A stretch of 64,000 nucleotides of DNA from Insulibacter thermoxylanivorax (GCF_015472005.1 NZ_BMAQ01000014.1:36373-100372); one strand, 5' to 3'. Positions 1 through 9,334 are shown, counted from the stretch's first letter. Made by a program: numbers and translations. Notes: generated by a model not told the origin, from the letters alone.

Positions 1-939
1 ATGATCACAGCATCCGTTGACCGCCCGGCGATCGCGGCCGATCAGGAATGGATTGGAGGTAATCTCGATCCTTTGATCCGCCTTATGGTCATGCTCGATG
101 ATGAGTGCCGCGTGTTTTCTTCCCCCGCCCATCGCCTCCCCTGCAGAAGTAAGCGGCCTTGTATGGCTGGCTGCCGCAATCGAATGAGGGATCTCGTCAC
201 GGCTCAAAGCTGGGCTGGACTTTGCGTTGGATGCTGCTGAACCTCTCTTGTTCGATAAGCTTTCCAGCAGATGATGCAGCATCTTGCGTGCACTCATCCG
301 GCCTGGACGGGCTGCAGACTGAGGAGGGGACATCTCTGAAACTTTATGCTGGATCTGATCGTTCCAAGCGATGAGACGGCGCCGCAAACCGGCTAAAGTG
401 AACATGGGATCATCGCAATAGTGAATGAATTTGCGGATGAACCGGGCTTCCCGATTGGTTCTGACCACTTCCATGCCAAGCTTCTGCAGGCCGAGTGCCA
501 GTGCGGATTCAGAAGATGGGACTTCGCTGTCCGGCCAGTATATGAATCGGGCATCAAGCAGTTGTTCTTGCACATAGATCTGCTCCGGGCTAAGGAGGCA
601 GCGGTTTTCGATGAGCCAATGGTCGCGCAGAAGATTTAAGGTATGCGTCACATGAAGCAGGAATTGCAGTCCTTCTGCTTCTGTCACCTCATGGAAACGA
701 AGCCATTCATTTAAGGGTTTGCGCATTCCCGTTCGATATTCCAGTTCCATGGAGGAACCATGGACCTGCATACGGAGGGAGACAAGATACGGCGGCGGAC
801 AGCGGGACAGTACGGCTTCATCAATCCTGTCGACACGCGGGATGGGAAGCTCGCCCTGCAGGACCGTCTGCTCTCCCGCCCGGCGATATTGCAAGGGCAG
901 GCGTTCTTTTGCAGATGGAAGCATCTTCACAGCGTTCAT
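1..939 (-). CDS. DUF6382-type protein with C-terminal FHA domain (partial)
   Basis: The frame starts with ATG at 939 and is open for 313 codons to the window edge, so the 3' end is missing. The first 200 residues look like the N-terminal domain that Paenibacillus genomes carry beside tad genes (DUF6382), with helical stretches and no membrane segment. From about residue 280 the reading LIIEHD, then NPFLIGRD, is the opening of a forkhead-associated (FHA) fold, which binds phosphothreonine peptides. The start overlaps the stop of the prepilin peptidase gene by ATGA, so it is the last visible gene of the pilus operon. With the kinase at the operon head it could read out phosphorylation; that is inference. 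The DUF6382 name is from memory of family context. Confidence 0.75.
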   Translation of the reverse strand, partial: MNAVKMLPSAKERLPLQYRRAGEQTVLQGELPIPRVDRIDEAVLSRCPPPYLVSLRMQVHGSSMELEYRTGMRKPLNEWLRFHEVTEAEGLQFLLHVTHTLNLLRDHWLIENRCLLSPEQIYVQEQLLDARFIYWPDSEVPSSESALALGLQKLGMEVVRTNREARFIRKFIHYCDDPMFTLAGLRRRLIAWNDQIQHKVSEMSPPQSAARPGRMSARKMLHHLLESLSNKRGSAASNAKSSPALSRDEIPHSIAAASHTRPLTSAGEAMGGGRKHAALIIEHDHKADQRIEITSNPFLIGRDRRAVNGCCDH

Positions 940-1412
940 AACGGCACCTCCAACATGATGAAGCTGCAGATCATGCCGGGGAGAACGGCATACATAAAGG
1001 GAAACTGCACGCGCTCATGCCCTGATCCCTTGCCTCTTCCTGTTCGCAAACGGCGATGCAGCAAGAGGATGATCCCTGCTGCGCCCGCGATGATGAGCGA
1101 ATAGAACATGCCCGCTGCTCCGATTTCGAAACCGCCGATCGCCCCCAGTGCGGCGAAGAATTTGACATCACCGGCTTCTACGCCGCGGCACAGATAGATC
1201 AGCAGCATGAAGCCCATGGATGCCAACATCCCGAGCAATGCATACTGCAGTCCTGCCCATCCCGAGCTGACTCCATGCCAAGCCAAACCGATGATGATCC
1301 CGCCGAAGGTCAGCCGGTTCGGAATGATCATCTTCCTGTGATCCGTATAGAAGGCCGTGATTGTTAGGAGCATGATTAAGCTCCAAGTAATGAATTTCAA
1401 TTCTGCTGCCAT
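936..1412 (-). CDS. prepilin peptidase, A24 family (TadV/CpaA-like)
   Basis: A 158-residue polytopic membrane protein, the length usual for CpaA/TadV enzymes that lack the methylase domain. Both aspartates expected of A24 peptidases are seen: FYTDHRKMIIPN near residue 22 and EAGDVKFFAALG near residue 80. It should cleave the leader of the Flp-type pilin and of the TadE-like pseudopilins encoded just upstream. Several hydrophobic helices are evident. The gene sits 47 bp after a TadE-like gene and overlaps the FHA gene by four bases, placing it inside the pilus operon. Confidence 0.9.
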   Translation of the reverse strand: MAAELKFITWSLIMLLTITAFYTDHRKMIIPNRLTFGGIIIGLAWHGVSSGWAGLQYALLGMLASMGFMLLIYLCRGVEAGDVKFFAALGAIGGFEIGAAGMFYSLIIAGAAGIILLLHRRLRTGRGKGSGHERVQFPFMYAVLPGMICSFIMLEVPL

Positions 1413-1459
1413 ACTTCTTAACGTTCACCTCTGTCAATCGTCGTGTATTCTCTACATGG

Positions 1460-2122
1460 TTATTCTCCGCTTCCGATCCACAGGCGTTCCCATGCGGCCG
1501 CCTTTACGGTGATGCTGCGTCGTGCGAAGGGAATGCGCAGCGGCACGGTATATTCGAGCTCCAGCAGCACATACGGCTCTGCGCTGCGGCTAAGAAACGG
1601 ATAGCGAATCGCCCTTACGTGTAACTGCTCACTGGACATATGTGCGGGCAAATAGCGGGCGACAAACGGTACGAAAGCACGCCTCACCGGTTCGCTCAGC
1701 TGCTGTTCGATGTCATCGGCAGCATTCAAAACTTCAGCAACGGCTTGACGAATCGGTTTCGGAATGAGCGGGCCGTATTCTTCGATCCATTCCTCCAAGC
1801 CCCGCCTGCCTTCCTCCGCTTCGTTCATCCACTCTTCCAATTGAGCGGCCAGTTCATCCACGCCTGCGGACATTCCCAGGAGGCGGAGCGGATAAGCTTG
1901 TACTGCGAGCTGGTGCGCTGCTTGCGCGGCTGCTGAACGAAGACCGGCTTCATAGAGGGACAGCTGTACGAAGCTGATCATCGTGAGCAGGAATGTAAGC
2001 AGCAGCGGCACCGCAATCGCAGCTTCCAAGGTGATGCTGCCCGTGTCATCCCGCCAAACCCGGCCGGTTCGCCCATATCGATCCAGATCCGGAAAGCGCA
2101 ACTGGTTCAGTAATATCCCCAT
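1460..2122 (-). CDS. TadE-like pilus assembly protein (minor pseudopilin)
   Basis: About 220 residues. After a short basic N-terminus it has GSITLEAAIAVPLLL followed by a single long hydrophobic helix, the TadE signature in which the conserved Glu follows the cleavage region. The rest is a soluble domain rich in Glu and Arg. The ATG at 2122 was chosen because AGGTGAAGG lies just upstream and the start overlaps the preceding stop by 16 bases; a longer frame to 2200 would run deep into the upstream gene. It is one of three TadE/TadG-like proteins in this operon, which presumably form or prime the pilus tip. Confidence 0.75.
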   Translation of the reverse strand: MGILLNQLRFPDLDRYGRTGRVWRDDTGSITLEAAIAVPLLLTFLLTMISFVQLSLYEAGLRSAAAQAAHQLAVQAYPLRLLGMSAGVDELAAQLEEWMNEAEEGRRGLEEWIEEYGPLIPKPIRQAVAEVLNAADDIEQQLSEPVRRAFVPFVARYLPAHMSSEQLHVRAIRYPFLSRSAEPYVLLELEYTVPLRIPFARRSITVKAAAWERLWIGSGE

Positions 2123-4119
2123 GCCGCCTTCACCTGCGGATGATAGACATACCTGCCAAGAAACAGGGAACGCAGCTTTCCCTCGGCCGCGGTATGCCAA
2201 TAGGTATAATGTTGTGCCAATCTCACACCCGTGTTCACTTCGATCAGCGCCTGCATCCTTTTTAATTTGTTAGGCTGGGCGCTGTGCAGCAGAAAGAACA
2301 ACCGCAGATAATCTTTGTAATGCCATGTCAGTGAAGGTGCGATCTTGCTGGAGATGGGCAGTTCTTCGCCGGCAGCGATTCGCTTCGTATCTTGATAGGC
2401 CTTAACCGCACCTTCGACAAAGGCCAGCAGCAAAGCGAGAAACGGCGATCCCAGAAAGCGCCAGCTCTTATCAGGCGACATCAGGGCTTCGAGGGTTCGT
2501 ACGGCTAAGCGAAAAGCGAAGATCTCCCAGTAAGCAGCGGAATAGTTCGCCGCACAGGAATGAAACCCGTACAGGATATATTCCGCTTCCTGGTTATACA
2601 GCGCATGACTGGACGGAATCGAGAGGGCTTCTCCCCTTTCCTCAGCCTGATACGTTCGATAATTAAAAGTCGTCAGCGCATACTCATTCACATAGATCGA
2701 TTCTGAGACCTGTTGCAGCAGATATCCGATCATCTGTGCCATGCCGACGGCATCCGCTTGTGCATCCCGCCCCTCGCCATAGGGCCGATCCCCGTATCCT
2801 CCTGCCGCTGTCTCGGTCTTGGTTTGCAATTGCTGATACAGCTCGCGTTCCGTTTGTCGGCGGTCAGGATCACAGCCCGTTAAGCTGCTCCGCACCTTAT
2901 CCGCTTGTTCTTCCAAACGCCCTTGTGCATCTTCGATCTCTGCCGTGAGCTCCGCTTGCTTCCTTCTTCGCTCGGACTCAGAGGCTGCAATCTGCTTCAA
3001 CCATGTCCGCCAATCGTTAACCAACTGCGCGATCCGACTGGCGGCCGGTTCGGGAAGTTGATCGCGAAGATGGACCACATCCGAACGCAGCTCATCCAAT
3101 CGCCGCAGATCGACATCGACGCGTGTCCTGATCCGATCAAAATCTTCATCAGCCATGAGGTCAACGGATTGCATGATCTCTTCCCCAAGATCCATCTCCC
3201 AGCTGTCGATTAGATGATGAAGCTGACGATTTGCCTTCTCGGCATCTCCAAGCGCGGAAAGCAGTTCAGCGCTGATTGGAATCACCTGAGAGCGGATGGC
3301 CTCATAGCGCTGACGGATGTCTCTCAGCCGCTGCAGCCAAGCCTCATAATCGGCAAGCTTCGCTTGGTTCGCGGCGATGGCTTGATCCAGCTGCGCCAGC
3401 AGCATGAGATCTCCCTCGCTTAGTGAAGCTTGCTGCATAATCAGAGAACGCTCTGCTTCCCATTGTCTGATCTGATCCCGCAACGCTGAGGGATCCATCC
3501 GCATCATCTCCCGGTGGCCCGGTTCAAGGGCGCGAATCTCACCCGCCAGTTCGTCCAGATCGCCTGATATCCAGTTGTCCCACTCGTGATAAGCACGCCA
3601 GACCTTCATCATTCCCTCCTCCCGCCGATTCATGAGGCGATGCATCTCCTTGGCCTCACCAGCGAAGGAAGCCAAGTCCTGCATAGCCTTGCTGATCCCT
3701 GTCTTCTGGAACTTGTTTGCGACCTGCGCGGCATATTCGATCGGCGCCCGATACTTCATCTCTTCTAAGATCTGCTCGCGAAACACTTCCAGGTCGGCTA
3801 GACTTCGCTCGAACTTCAGCTCGCCATGGACTTGATCCGCATATGCCCAGCCATGTCCCGTGTTACGTTCTAATACATGTGAGAAGATCGCATGGGTCTC
3901 CGGCCCGTCAGCGGCGCCAAATAACCCATACCTCTGCAAGTCATTGTTATATGCACCTCCAACAGATCTTAATGCAGCTTTCGCCGCATATTCCATCTGC
4001 TGATGAGCCAGCTTGGAACGGGCAAATTCGATCAACACCGCTTGAAACAAATAAATGGGTACGATAAGAACGACGATGAAGACGGTGACAGCACCGCGTT
4101 CACTGCGTATAAGGATCAC
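2107..4119 (-). CDS. large TadG/DUF5702-like pilus-cluster protein
   Basis: About 670 residues. The N-terminus reads RSERGAVTVF and continues into a single hydrophobic helix, like TadE/TadG and DUF5702 proteins. Residues of roughly 170-480 are heptad-rich and highly charged and should form a long coiled coil; a mostly hydrophobic domain follows. It lies between two TadE-like genes. The start is uncertain: the only standard start codon near the family's usual N-terminus is GTG at 4119, but that GTG is part of the strong GGAGGTGAT ribosome site. The best-spaced codon is ATA at 4110-4108 (see findings). Function is inferred from position: a membrane-anchored, surface-exposed component of the pilus machinery. 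Confidence 0.7.
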   Translation of the reverse strand: MILIRSERGAVTVFIVVLIVPIYLFQAVLIEFARSKLAHQQMEYAAKAALRSVGGAYNNDLQRYGLFGAADGPETHAIFSHVLERNTGHGWAYADQVHGELKFERSLADLEVFREQILEEMKYRAPIEYAAQVANKFQKTGISKAMQDLASFAGEAKEMHRLMNRREEGMMKVWRAYHEWDNWISGDLDELAGEIRALEPGHREMMRMDPSALRDQIRQWEAERSLIMQQASLSEGDLMLLAQLDQAIAANQAKLADYEAWLQRLRDIRQRYEAIRSQVIPISAELLSALGDAEKANRQLHHLIDSWEMDLGEEIMQSVDLMADEDFDRIRTRVDVDLRRLDELRSDVVHLRDQLPEPAASRIAQLVNDWRTWLKQIAASESERRRKQAELTAEIEDAQGRLEEQADKVRSSLTGCDPDRRQTERELYQQLQTKTETAAGGYGDRPYGEGRDAQADAVGMAQMIGYLLQQVSESIYVNEYALTTFNYRTYQAEERGEALSIPSSHALYNQEAEYILYGFHSCAANYSAAYWEIFAFRLAVRTLEALMSPDKSWRFLGSPFLALLLAFVEGAVKAYQDTKRIAAGEELPISSKIAPSLTWHYKDYLRLFFLLHSAQPNKLKRMQALIEVNTGVRLAQHYTYWHTAAEGKLRSLFLGRYVYHPQVKAAWGYY

Positions 4120-5080
4120 CTCCCAGATGGATCTCCGCTTGAATTCCCCGTGCGGCCAGCTGTTCCAGCAGATGCTGCGACGGCGGCGGATTGCGGTTAT
4201 CGGTGCCAAGGAAGAAATGCCAGACCACCCGCTCCAACACGCCTTCCTTAAGCAGTTCGGCATCCTTGTCCGCCTGCAAGAGAATCTGGCTTTCCCGATA
4301 GGTATAAAACGCCTGGTGCGCTGTCCCGGATACATAACTATCAATCAAGCGATCCCCATGCGAGGTTGTATACCGCTTCTCCACACCCCCGGTATGAAGC
4401 CTCAGCCATCGCGCCGCTTCCTCGTGGGAGGCGACCTTTGCGGTCTTGCCGTCCGCCGCAGGTTCTGCAAACAGAGACCTTGCTTCTTCCGGCGACATCG
4501 CCGCACGGCCGATACCCGTATAGGTTCTGATAAGATTAATGCCGCGCAGATATTCAGCTGGATCGCTGATCGTATACACCGCTGTCACCCGCCGTTCACT
4601 TGTGAATAACTGCTGCAGCCAGAGCGGCAGGCGAAGGGGCTTAACCAGTTCCACGGTGATCACTTTCTCAGCGATCCGGTTCTCGTAGCGGATCTCGCCG
4701 CGGATTCCAGAAGGAACAACGGCAGTCCGCCTGAGTTTGCGCATGGGAAGGGACCCGGGTTCTTCATCTTCTTGACTTGGAATCAGATGTATGATATGCG
4801 AACCTATTCCTCCCGTTAAGAACGGCAGGCTGCCGTCCGATGTCAACCGCCAGTACAAGCCATCGTCCCTGCCCTGCTCTACGAAGCCGCTGACCGGTTC
4901 CTTGTAGCTGTTATCCCATATATAGGCCGCTCGTTCAGCCATCTCCTGGGCAAGGCTGAATAACACCGCGTGTTGATAGATGATCAGCCCCGCATAGAGC
5001 CCGATGATCATCAGGAGGAGCAAGATCGGCATGCCGATCGCTGCTTCCATGGTGAAAGCACCGCTGCGGCCGCTGATCAC
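4100..5080 (-). CDS. TadE-family pilus protein with extended C-terminal domain
   Basis: About 326 residues. GRSGAFTMEAAIGMPILLLL followed by a membrane helix is a clear TadE signature right at the N-terminus. The large C-terminal part contains a segment ending HLGGDPYTQ and no motif I can name. The GTG at 5080 is chosen because it overlaps the pilin stop as GTGA, suggesting translational coupling; there is no separate good ribosome site. The longer frame to 5284 would cover the whole pilin gene in another frame and is rejected. Confidence 0.75.
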   Translation of the reverse strand: MISGRSGAFTMEAAIGMPILLLLMIIGLYAGLIIYQHAVLFSLAQEMAERAAYIWDNSYKEPVSGFVEQGRDDGLYWRLTSDGSLPFLTGGIGSHIIHLIPSQEDEEPGSLPMRKLRRTAVVPSGIRGEIRYENRIAEKVITVELVKPLRLPLWLQQLFTSERRVTAVYTISDPAEYLRGINLIRTYTGIGRAAMSPEEARSLFAEPAADGKTAKVASHEEAARWLRLHTGGVEKRYTTSHGDRLIDSYVSGTAHQAFYTYRESQILLQADKDAELLKEGVLERVVWHFFLGTDNRNPPPSQHLLEQLAARGIQAEIHLGGDPYTQ

Positions 5081-5280
5081 GGGAATAAGCCGCGGGGCGG
5101 AGCATCGTTCTGGATGTTGTTGATCGTCGTGTCCGTATCGCTGAACAGCCCTGTGACCCATTCGAGAATCCATTGCCGGAAGGCAAAGGCGACCAGGACG
5201 AGAACCGCGATGATGATGATAATCTCCAAAGTGCCGATTCCCTTCTCGCTGTGCCACAAACGCCGCAACATCGTAGTCAT
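5077..5280 (-). CDS. Flp1-like pilin
   Basis: A 67-residue protein, MTTMLRRLWHSEKGIGTLE followed by an isoleucine/valine-rich helix (IIIIIAVLVLVAFAF) and a short polar tail. This matches the Flp1-like pilin family: KGxGTLE precedes the hydrophobic stem and the Gly-Thr/Glu site would be cut by the A24 peptidase at 936-1412. It is the likely major pilus subunit. GAGGTGA lies about 6 bases before the ATG at 5280. It heads the run of pilin-like genes and is separated from tadC by about 130 bp, the longest gap in the operon, where differential expression could arise. Confidence 0.85.
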   Translation of the reverse strand: MTTMLRRLWHSEKGIGTLEIIIIIAVLVLVAFAFRQWILEWVTGLFSDTDTTINNIQNDAPPRGLFP

Positions 5281-5332
5281 GCATGTCACCTCACTTCCTT
5301 CGATTCAGAATCTCCTCTGGTTTAGAACATTC

Positions 5333-5346
5333 GCCTGCAAGCAGGC
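5333..5346. repeat. perfect 14-bp palindrome between tadC and the pilin gene
   Basis: GCCTGCAAGCAGGC sits in the only sizeable gap (5281-5408) of the pilus operon. Neither strand has a T run after it, so it is not a normal terminator. It could fold as a short hairpin at a processing site or bind a dimeric regulator. Role unknown. Confidence 0.35.
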
Positions 5347-5408
5347 AGCTTAGAAAACAATAGACAATATCCCGTGAATGATGCCTGACCTAATGCTGAT
5401 CAGTCCCC

Positions 5409-6170
5409 TTAGGAACCCAGGAACATCACGGCCGGCGCGGCAACGATGATTAAGACTGCGATGAAGATGACGATCAGCGGGAATATCATCTTCACCGTCG
5501 TCTCCTCCGCCCGCTTGCGCACCAAGGCAAGGCGCTTATCCCACATCTGCCGTGAGATATCGAGCAAGGTATCGAGGGTTGAATCACCTCCCCGCAAGGT
5601 GTGCGACAGCAGGATCGTGACGATGGACCGCATCTCATTCGTATCCGCCTGTTCTGCCAACTCATGAAGCACTTGCGACAGCGATGCTTGATAGGACAGC
5701 TTCGCAGCCGCTTGATGGAGGGCAGCTGCAAGCGGACCTGTTCGGTGTTGCCACTTCTTGGCCATCTGCTGAAGGGCTGCTGGCACAGGATAACCGGCAT
5801 AGAGATAGATGACCAAGATCTGCAGCCATTCGGGGAGTTCATAAGTGATCTGCTCGCGGTATGCTTCGGCAGCATCAATCACCATGCGATAGCGTAGGAT
5901 GGGGCAGCCGAGGAATGTGACGAATCCAAGCAAGAGCCAGACGACATCTCCCGTAAGCAGCATGATAAGCAGGCAGAGAAGGAAGCTCATGCTCCCGACG
6001 GTCAACACCCGGCTCCACCAATCCGCTGCGTATGCTGCTTCTTCTTGACGCTTAGTGCTGTGCAAGCGATATGCATGGGTCAGCCGATAGGAGATCACCG
6101 GGAAGCGGCGTACCATAAACCGCGCAGCCGGCTGAGCAGCCTTCACAAGATGAAGTCTCTGCCGCGTCAC
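5409..6170 (-). CDS. tadC: TadC-like type II secretion system F-domain membrane protein
   Basis: About 253 residues. Hydrophobic helices near residues 50-90 and at the C-terminus flank a cytosolic helical domain containing LPEWLQILVIYLYAGYPVPAALQQM and a second GGDST-type turn, as in T2SSF/TadC proteins. TadB and TadC pair as the inner-membrane platform driven by CpaF. The GTG at 6170 overlaps the tadB stop (GTGA) and has GGAGGA about 8 bases upstream. The longer frame to 6506 is an artefact of the other strand phase of tadB. Confidence 0.85.
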   Translation of the reverse strand: MTRQRLHLVKAAQPAARFMVRRFPVISYRLTHAYRLHSTKRQEEAAYAADWWSRVLTVGSMSFLLCLLIMLLTGDVVWLLLGFVTFLGCPILRYRMVIDAAEAYREQITYELPEWLQILVIYLYAGYPVPAALQQMAKKWQHRTGPLAAALHQAAAKLSYQASLSQVLHELAEQADTNEMRSIVTILLSHTLRGGDSTLDTLLDISRQMWDKRLALVRKRAEETTVKMIFPLIVIFIAVLIIVAAPAVMFLGS

Positions 6171-6928
6171 AGCCGTTTCCTCCGCAGCAGAAAGAAGGTC
6201 CAGATATGTCCTGCGAGGATCAGCGCCAGCGCGCAGGTGATGACGAGCCGCCCGCTGCCGCTGTAGAGCGGCGCCGCATATTCGGGCGAACCGATGAGGA
6301 TCAGCCCGACCATCGCATAAGGCGCGAGATTCATCATGATCCCTTCCGTCTGCTTCTGCGCCATAATCACCTGCACATCTTGGTCCGCTTGGATCTTCGC
6401 AGCGATGAGCTCCGCCGTCTTGCGCAGATGCAGCAGCAGATTGCCTCCATTGCGGCGGTATACCGCCAGCGTCTCGGTAAACAGCACCCAGTCCTCCGTC
6501 ACCCAAAGCTCAGCGGTATCCGCTAACGCGCGTTCCAATGGTTCACCCAGCATAACCCGCTGATTCACCTTGGTTAGCATCGCCAGCAGCCCGCTTCTCT
6601 CCTGCACATGTTCCCGACGCAGGTCCCCCTCGATCTCACGAAATGCGGACTCCAGGGAATGCCCGGCATAGAGCGCCGAGATTAACGCTTGCAGGAAACG
6701 CGAAAACTCCAATTGCTGCAGGGCATATCTGCGGCGCTCTAGAACACTTCGAACCAGAGGGACGACAAACCACCCTCCGGGGACGAGCAGCAGCGGAATG
6801 AGAGGATGTTGATAGAACATCCAACCGATCCCATAGGCAGCTGCCCCGCCGCCGGCCGCAAGTACGACATCCAGCCGGGACCATCTAATCCAAGCCAGCC
6901 GCTTCCAGATGCGCTTCATCCTGACCAC
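6167..6928 (-). CDS. tadB: TadB-like type II secretion system F-domain membrane protein
   Basis: 253 residues with N-terminal hydrophobic segments, the F-domain helix bundle (FSRFLQALISALYAGHSLE, FREIEGDLRR) around residues 75-190, and two C-terminal membrane helices. It is the partner of the adjacent TadC in the membrane platform of Tad pili. The start at 6928 overlaps the end of cpaF by about 44 bases; a later in-frame ATG (MKRIWKRLAW, 6919) is equally possible. Gene order cpaF-tadB-tadC is the classical Tad order. Confidence 0.87.
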   Translation of the reverse strand: MVRMKRIWKRLAWIRWSRLDVVLAAGGGAAAYGIGWMFYQHPLIPLLLVPGGWFVVPLVRSVLERRRYALQQLEFSRFLQALISALYAGHSLESAFREIEGDLRREHVQERSGLLAMLTKVNQRVMLGEPLERALADTAELWVTEDWVLFTETLAVYRRNGGNLLLHLRKTAELIAAKIQADQDVQVIMAQKQTEGIMMNLAPYAMVGLILIGSPEYAAPLYSGSGRLVITCALALILAGHIWTFFLLRRKRL

Positions 6929-8138
6929 CTGCCTTGTTCCATTTTGCTCGTCTGATCAACCGATTCCCCGTAGGCTTCAGCCCGCCCAAGATCCGGCCGT
7001 CCTCTGCCGTCCCACATTCCTGAAAGCGGAACAGCGGATTCAGTTGAATCTCATCGCCTGCTAAGCCCGCCACTTCGCTGATCTCTACCACACGTCTGGA
7101 ATAGTCCCTAAGCCGTTCGATATGAATCATGATATCGATCGCTGAGCAGATCTGCTTGCGTATGACGGGAAGCGGCAAGGCGGTATCGGACAATACCATC
7201 GTCTCTAGACGGGAGAACATATCCGCGATCGAGTTGCTGTGGCCGGTGGAGATGGATCCATCATGGCCTGTGTTCATCGCTTGCAGCATATCAATCGCTT
7301 CGCTGCCGCGGATCTCGCCGACGATGATGCGATCGGGCCGCATCCGAAGAGAGGTCCGAATCAGCTGCCGGATCGTGATCTCACCCTTGCCCTCCATATT
7401 CGCATTGCGCGCTTCAAGACGGACGAGATTATCCAGATGAAGCAGTCTCAGTTCCGCCGAATCCTCGATGGTGATGACCCGTTCATCCTTGGGGATGCAG
7501 CCGGACAGCGCATTCAGCAGCGTCGTCTTGCCGGTGCCCGTCCCTCCGCTGATGAAGATGTTATATCCGGCAGCCACGATCTGTGAGAGGAAGCCGGCCG
7601 CTTCCTGCGACAACATCCCCCTTGCTGCAAGTTCATCGAGATCCGGCGTCGACGCTGGAAACTTGCGAATGGTCAGCGTGGGTCCGCCCAGGCTGACCGG
7701 CGGCAGGACGATATTGACCCGCGATCCGTCGCGCAGCCGGGCGTCAACGATCGGCGAAGACGTATTGACGATGCGGTTCACCTCCGAAGCGATGAGCTGT
7801 ATGCAGTCGTCGAGATCTTCAGGACGTGCAAACCGCACCTCTGACTTCTCGATCTTCCCATGACGTTCGATGAAAATCTCATCGAAGCGGTTCACCATCA
7901 CCTCCGTGATCGTCTCGTCATCCAGCAGAGGCTGCAGGACATCATAGCCGCGCATCGCATGGAAGATCCGTTCGATGAGGCTGCGCTTATCCTCCAGGTT
8001 CAGGTAATGCTCCCGGGCATAGAGGAAAACCTCATCCTCGATCCACTGCCTCACCTGATCGTCCCCGATCTCCGCTATGCTGGCCGCCCGCTCCTGAACG
8101 CGGGAGCGAATATATGGAATCACCGCTGCTTCATCCAT
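6885..8138 (-). CDS. cpaF: CpaF/TadA secretion ATPase
   Basis: About 417 residues from the ATG at 8138 (MDEAAVIPYIRSR), preceded by GGAG and overlapping the tadZ-like stop. The Walker A GGTGTGKT is at about residues 198-205; ITIEDSAEL (Asp box), GEIRGSEA (Walker B region) and TGHDGSISTGHSNS (His box) follow in order. These are diagnostic of the CpaF/TadA branch of type II/IV secretion ATPases, which energise pilus extension from the cytoplasmic face. The longer frame to 8297 would invade the upstream gene. Confidence 0.95.
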   Translation of the reverse strand: MDEAAVIPYIRSRVQERAASIAEIGDDQVRQWIEDEVFLYAREHYLNLEDKRSLIERIFHAMRGYDVLQPLLDDETITEVMVNRFDEIFIERHGKIEKSEVRFARPEDLDDCIQLIASEVNRIVNTSSPIVDARLRDGSRVNIVLPPVSLGGPTLTIRKFPASTPDLDELAARGMLSQEAAGFLSQIVAAGYNIFISGGTGTGKTTLLNALSGCIPKDERVITIEDSAELRLLHLDNLVRLEARNANMEGKGEITIRQLIRTSLRMRPDRIIVGEIRGSEAIDMLQAMNTGHDGSISTGHSNSIADMFSRLETMVLSDTALPLPVIRKQICSAIDIMIHIERLRDYSRRVVEISEVAGLAGDEIQLNPLFRFQECGTAEDGRILGGLKPTGNRLIRRAKWNKAGGQDEAHLEAAGLD

Positions 8139-9312
8139 GAATCTCCGCACCTCCGCGTAACACGGCGGATTCCCGGATGAGGCGCTGCAGGACGCTGCTG
8201 TATCTTGCATCCGGCATCTTTGCTGGATCCTCCTGCTCCCTAAGTGAGGGCACATGTGGCAGCACAGCCTCCGCATATTCGGGCAGCGGATCGACACCGA
8301 TGCCAGCAGGAGCGTGCACGTGATTTAGGAGACATCGGACGCTGCTTCTCTCCGCGAACACCTTAAGCGCAGGAAAACCTTGCAAATCCCGCTTGGACCA
8401 AGGCAGGATCATCCAGCATTCATCGTGGGCAAGACGTCCTTCGAGCAGATCATCGAGAAAATAGGCATCCAGATCGAGCACGATCGTCTCGAATCCCAAG
8501 CCGGCGAACAGCCGGCAAGCTTCGTTGAGATGGGCGGTCTCCACATCCCGAAGATCCCGGCGTACAGCGGGCGCCCGAAAACAATACACCCCCGACGCCG
8601 CATGCCTTCCGCAGTAGCGATGCCATGAACCTTCCAGTTCCTCAGGTCTGGTCGTTAATGCATACAGGAATCGTGAAAAATCATATTCCACATTCGCGGT
8701 TAAGGAAGGTTCCGGGTACAGATCCAGATGCATATAGAGCACCTTCTCCTGACGCAACGCCAGCATGCCTGCAAGCTGACAGGAAACGGTTGTCACGCCG
8801 CTGCCGCCATAGGGAGAGACGATGCCGATGACGGCGGCAGGCCGCGGCTGAGGCTTCTCTCCGCTGCGAGAGGTTACGCCTTCCAGATGCGCCGAATGGT
8901 TCGGCCTGCCAACCCTGTACAGATGCTGCAGCAGTTCGGACACCGGTTGATACCGGAATAGTCGGTTCGGTGAAGCGGGATCTTGGCGCTCTGTCAGAAC
9001 GAACCAGCGGGCACGCTTATGTTCAGACTTATCGGATGGAGACTGATCGGTTTCGCGTTTATCGGTTGCCGGCATATCGGTAAGAAGAAGCTTGCCCAGC
9101 TTAGAATCATCGTTCTTCTCCTGAAGTTCCGCCGCTTCCTCATCGAGCAGGAAGACCGCTTCCGAATCAAATTCCTCGCTGAACACAAGAAGACTCTGCA
9201 CATCGGAGAAGCGATGGATGAGCACCCGTTCCTGCCAAGGACTGTTCTGTATATACCTAATGAATCTCTCAGCATACTCCTGATCCCTCGTCAAAAATGC
9301 CAGTTCCAACAC
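8131..9312 (-). CDS. CpaE/TadZ-like ParA/MinD-family protein
   Basis: About 393 residues. The first 130 or so resemble the receiver-like domain of CpaE/TadZ, then comes a P-loop region GIVSPYGGSGVTT (about 162-174) and a hydrophobic strand ETIVLDLDAYF. The P-loop lacks the lysines of a canonical deviant Walker A, as many TadZ proteins do, so ATP hydrolysis is doubtful. TadZ positions the pilus machine at the membrane. The GTG at 9312 (or TTG at 9309) follows GGGAGGGGG with good spacing. A promoter and a leader hairpin lie just upstream. Confidence 0.8.
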   Translation of the reverse strand: MLELAFLTRDQEYAERFIRYIQNSPWQERVLIHRFSDVQSLLVFSEEFDSEAVFLLDEEAAELQEKNDDSKLGKLLLTDMPATDKRETDQSPSDKSEHKRARWFVLTERQDPASPNRLFRYQPVSELLQHLYRVGRPNHSAHLEGVTSRSGEKPQPRPAAVIGIVSPYGGSGVTTVSCQLAGMLALRQEKVLYMHLDLYPEPSLTANVEYDFSRFLYALTTRPEELEGSWHRYCGRHAASGVYCFRAPAVRRDLRDVETAHLNEACRLFAGLGFETIVLDLDAYFLDDLLEGRLAHDECWMILPWSKRDLQGFPALKVFAERSSVRCLLNHVHAPAGIGVDPLPEYAEAVLPHVPSLREQEDPAKMPDARYSSVLQRLIRESAVLRGGAEIHG

Positions 9313-9334
9313 AACACAACGCCCCCTCCCCATC

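Noticed and set aside
1168..1437. 89-codon minus-strand frame over the prepilin peptidase
   Set aside because: Out-of-frame shadow of the A24 peptidase gene, which has both catalytic aspartates in the other frame.
5409..6506. 365-residue version of TadC
   Set aside because: The extra N-terminus is tadB read in another frame; the GTGA overlap at 6170 with a ribosome site gives the normal length.
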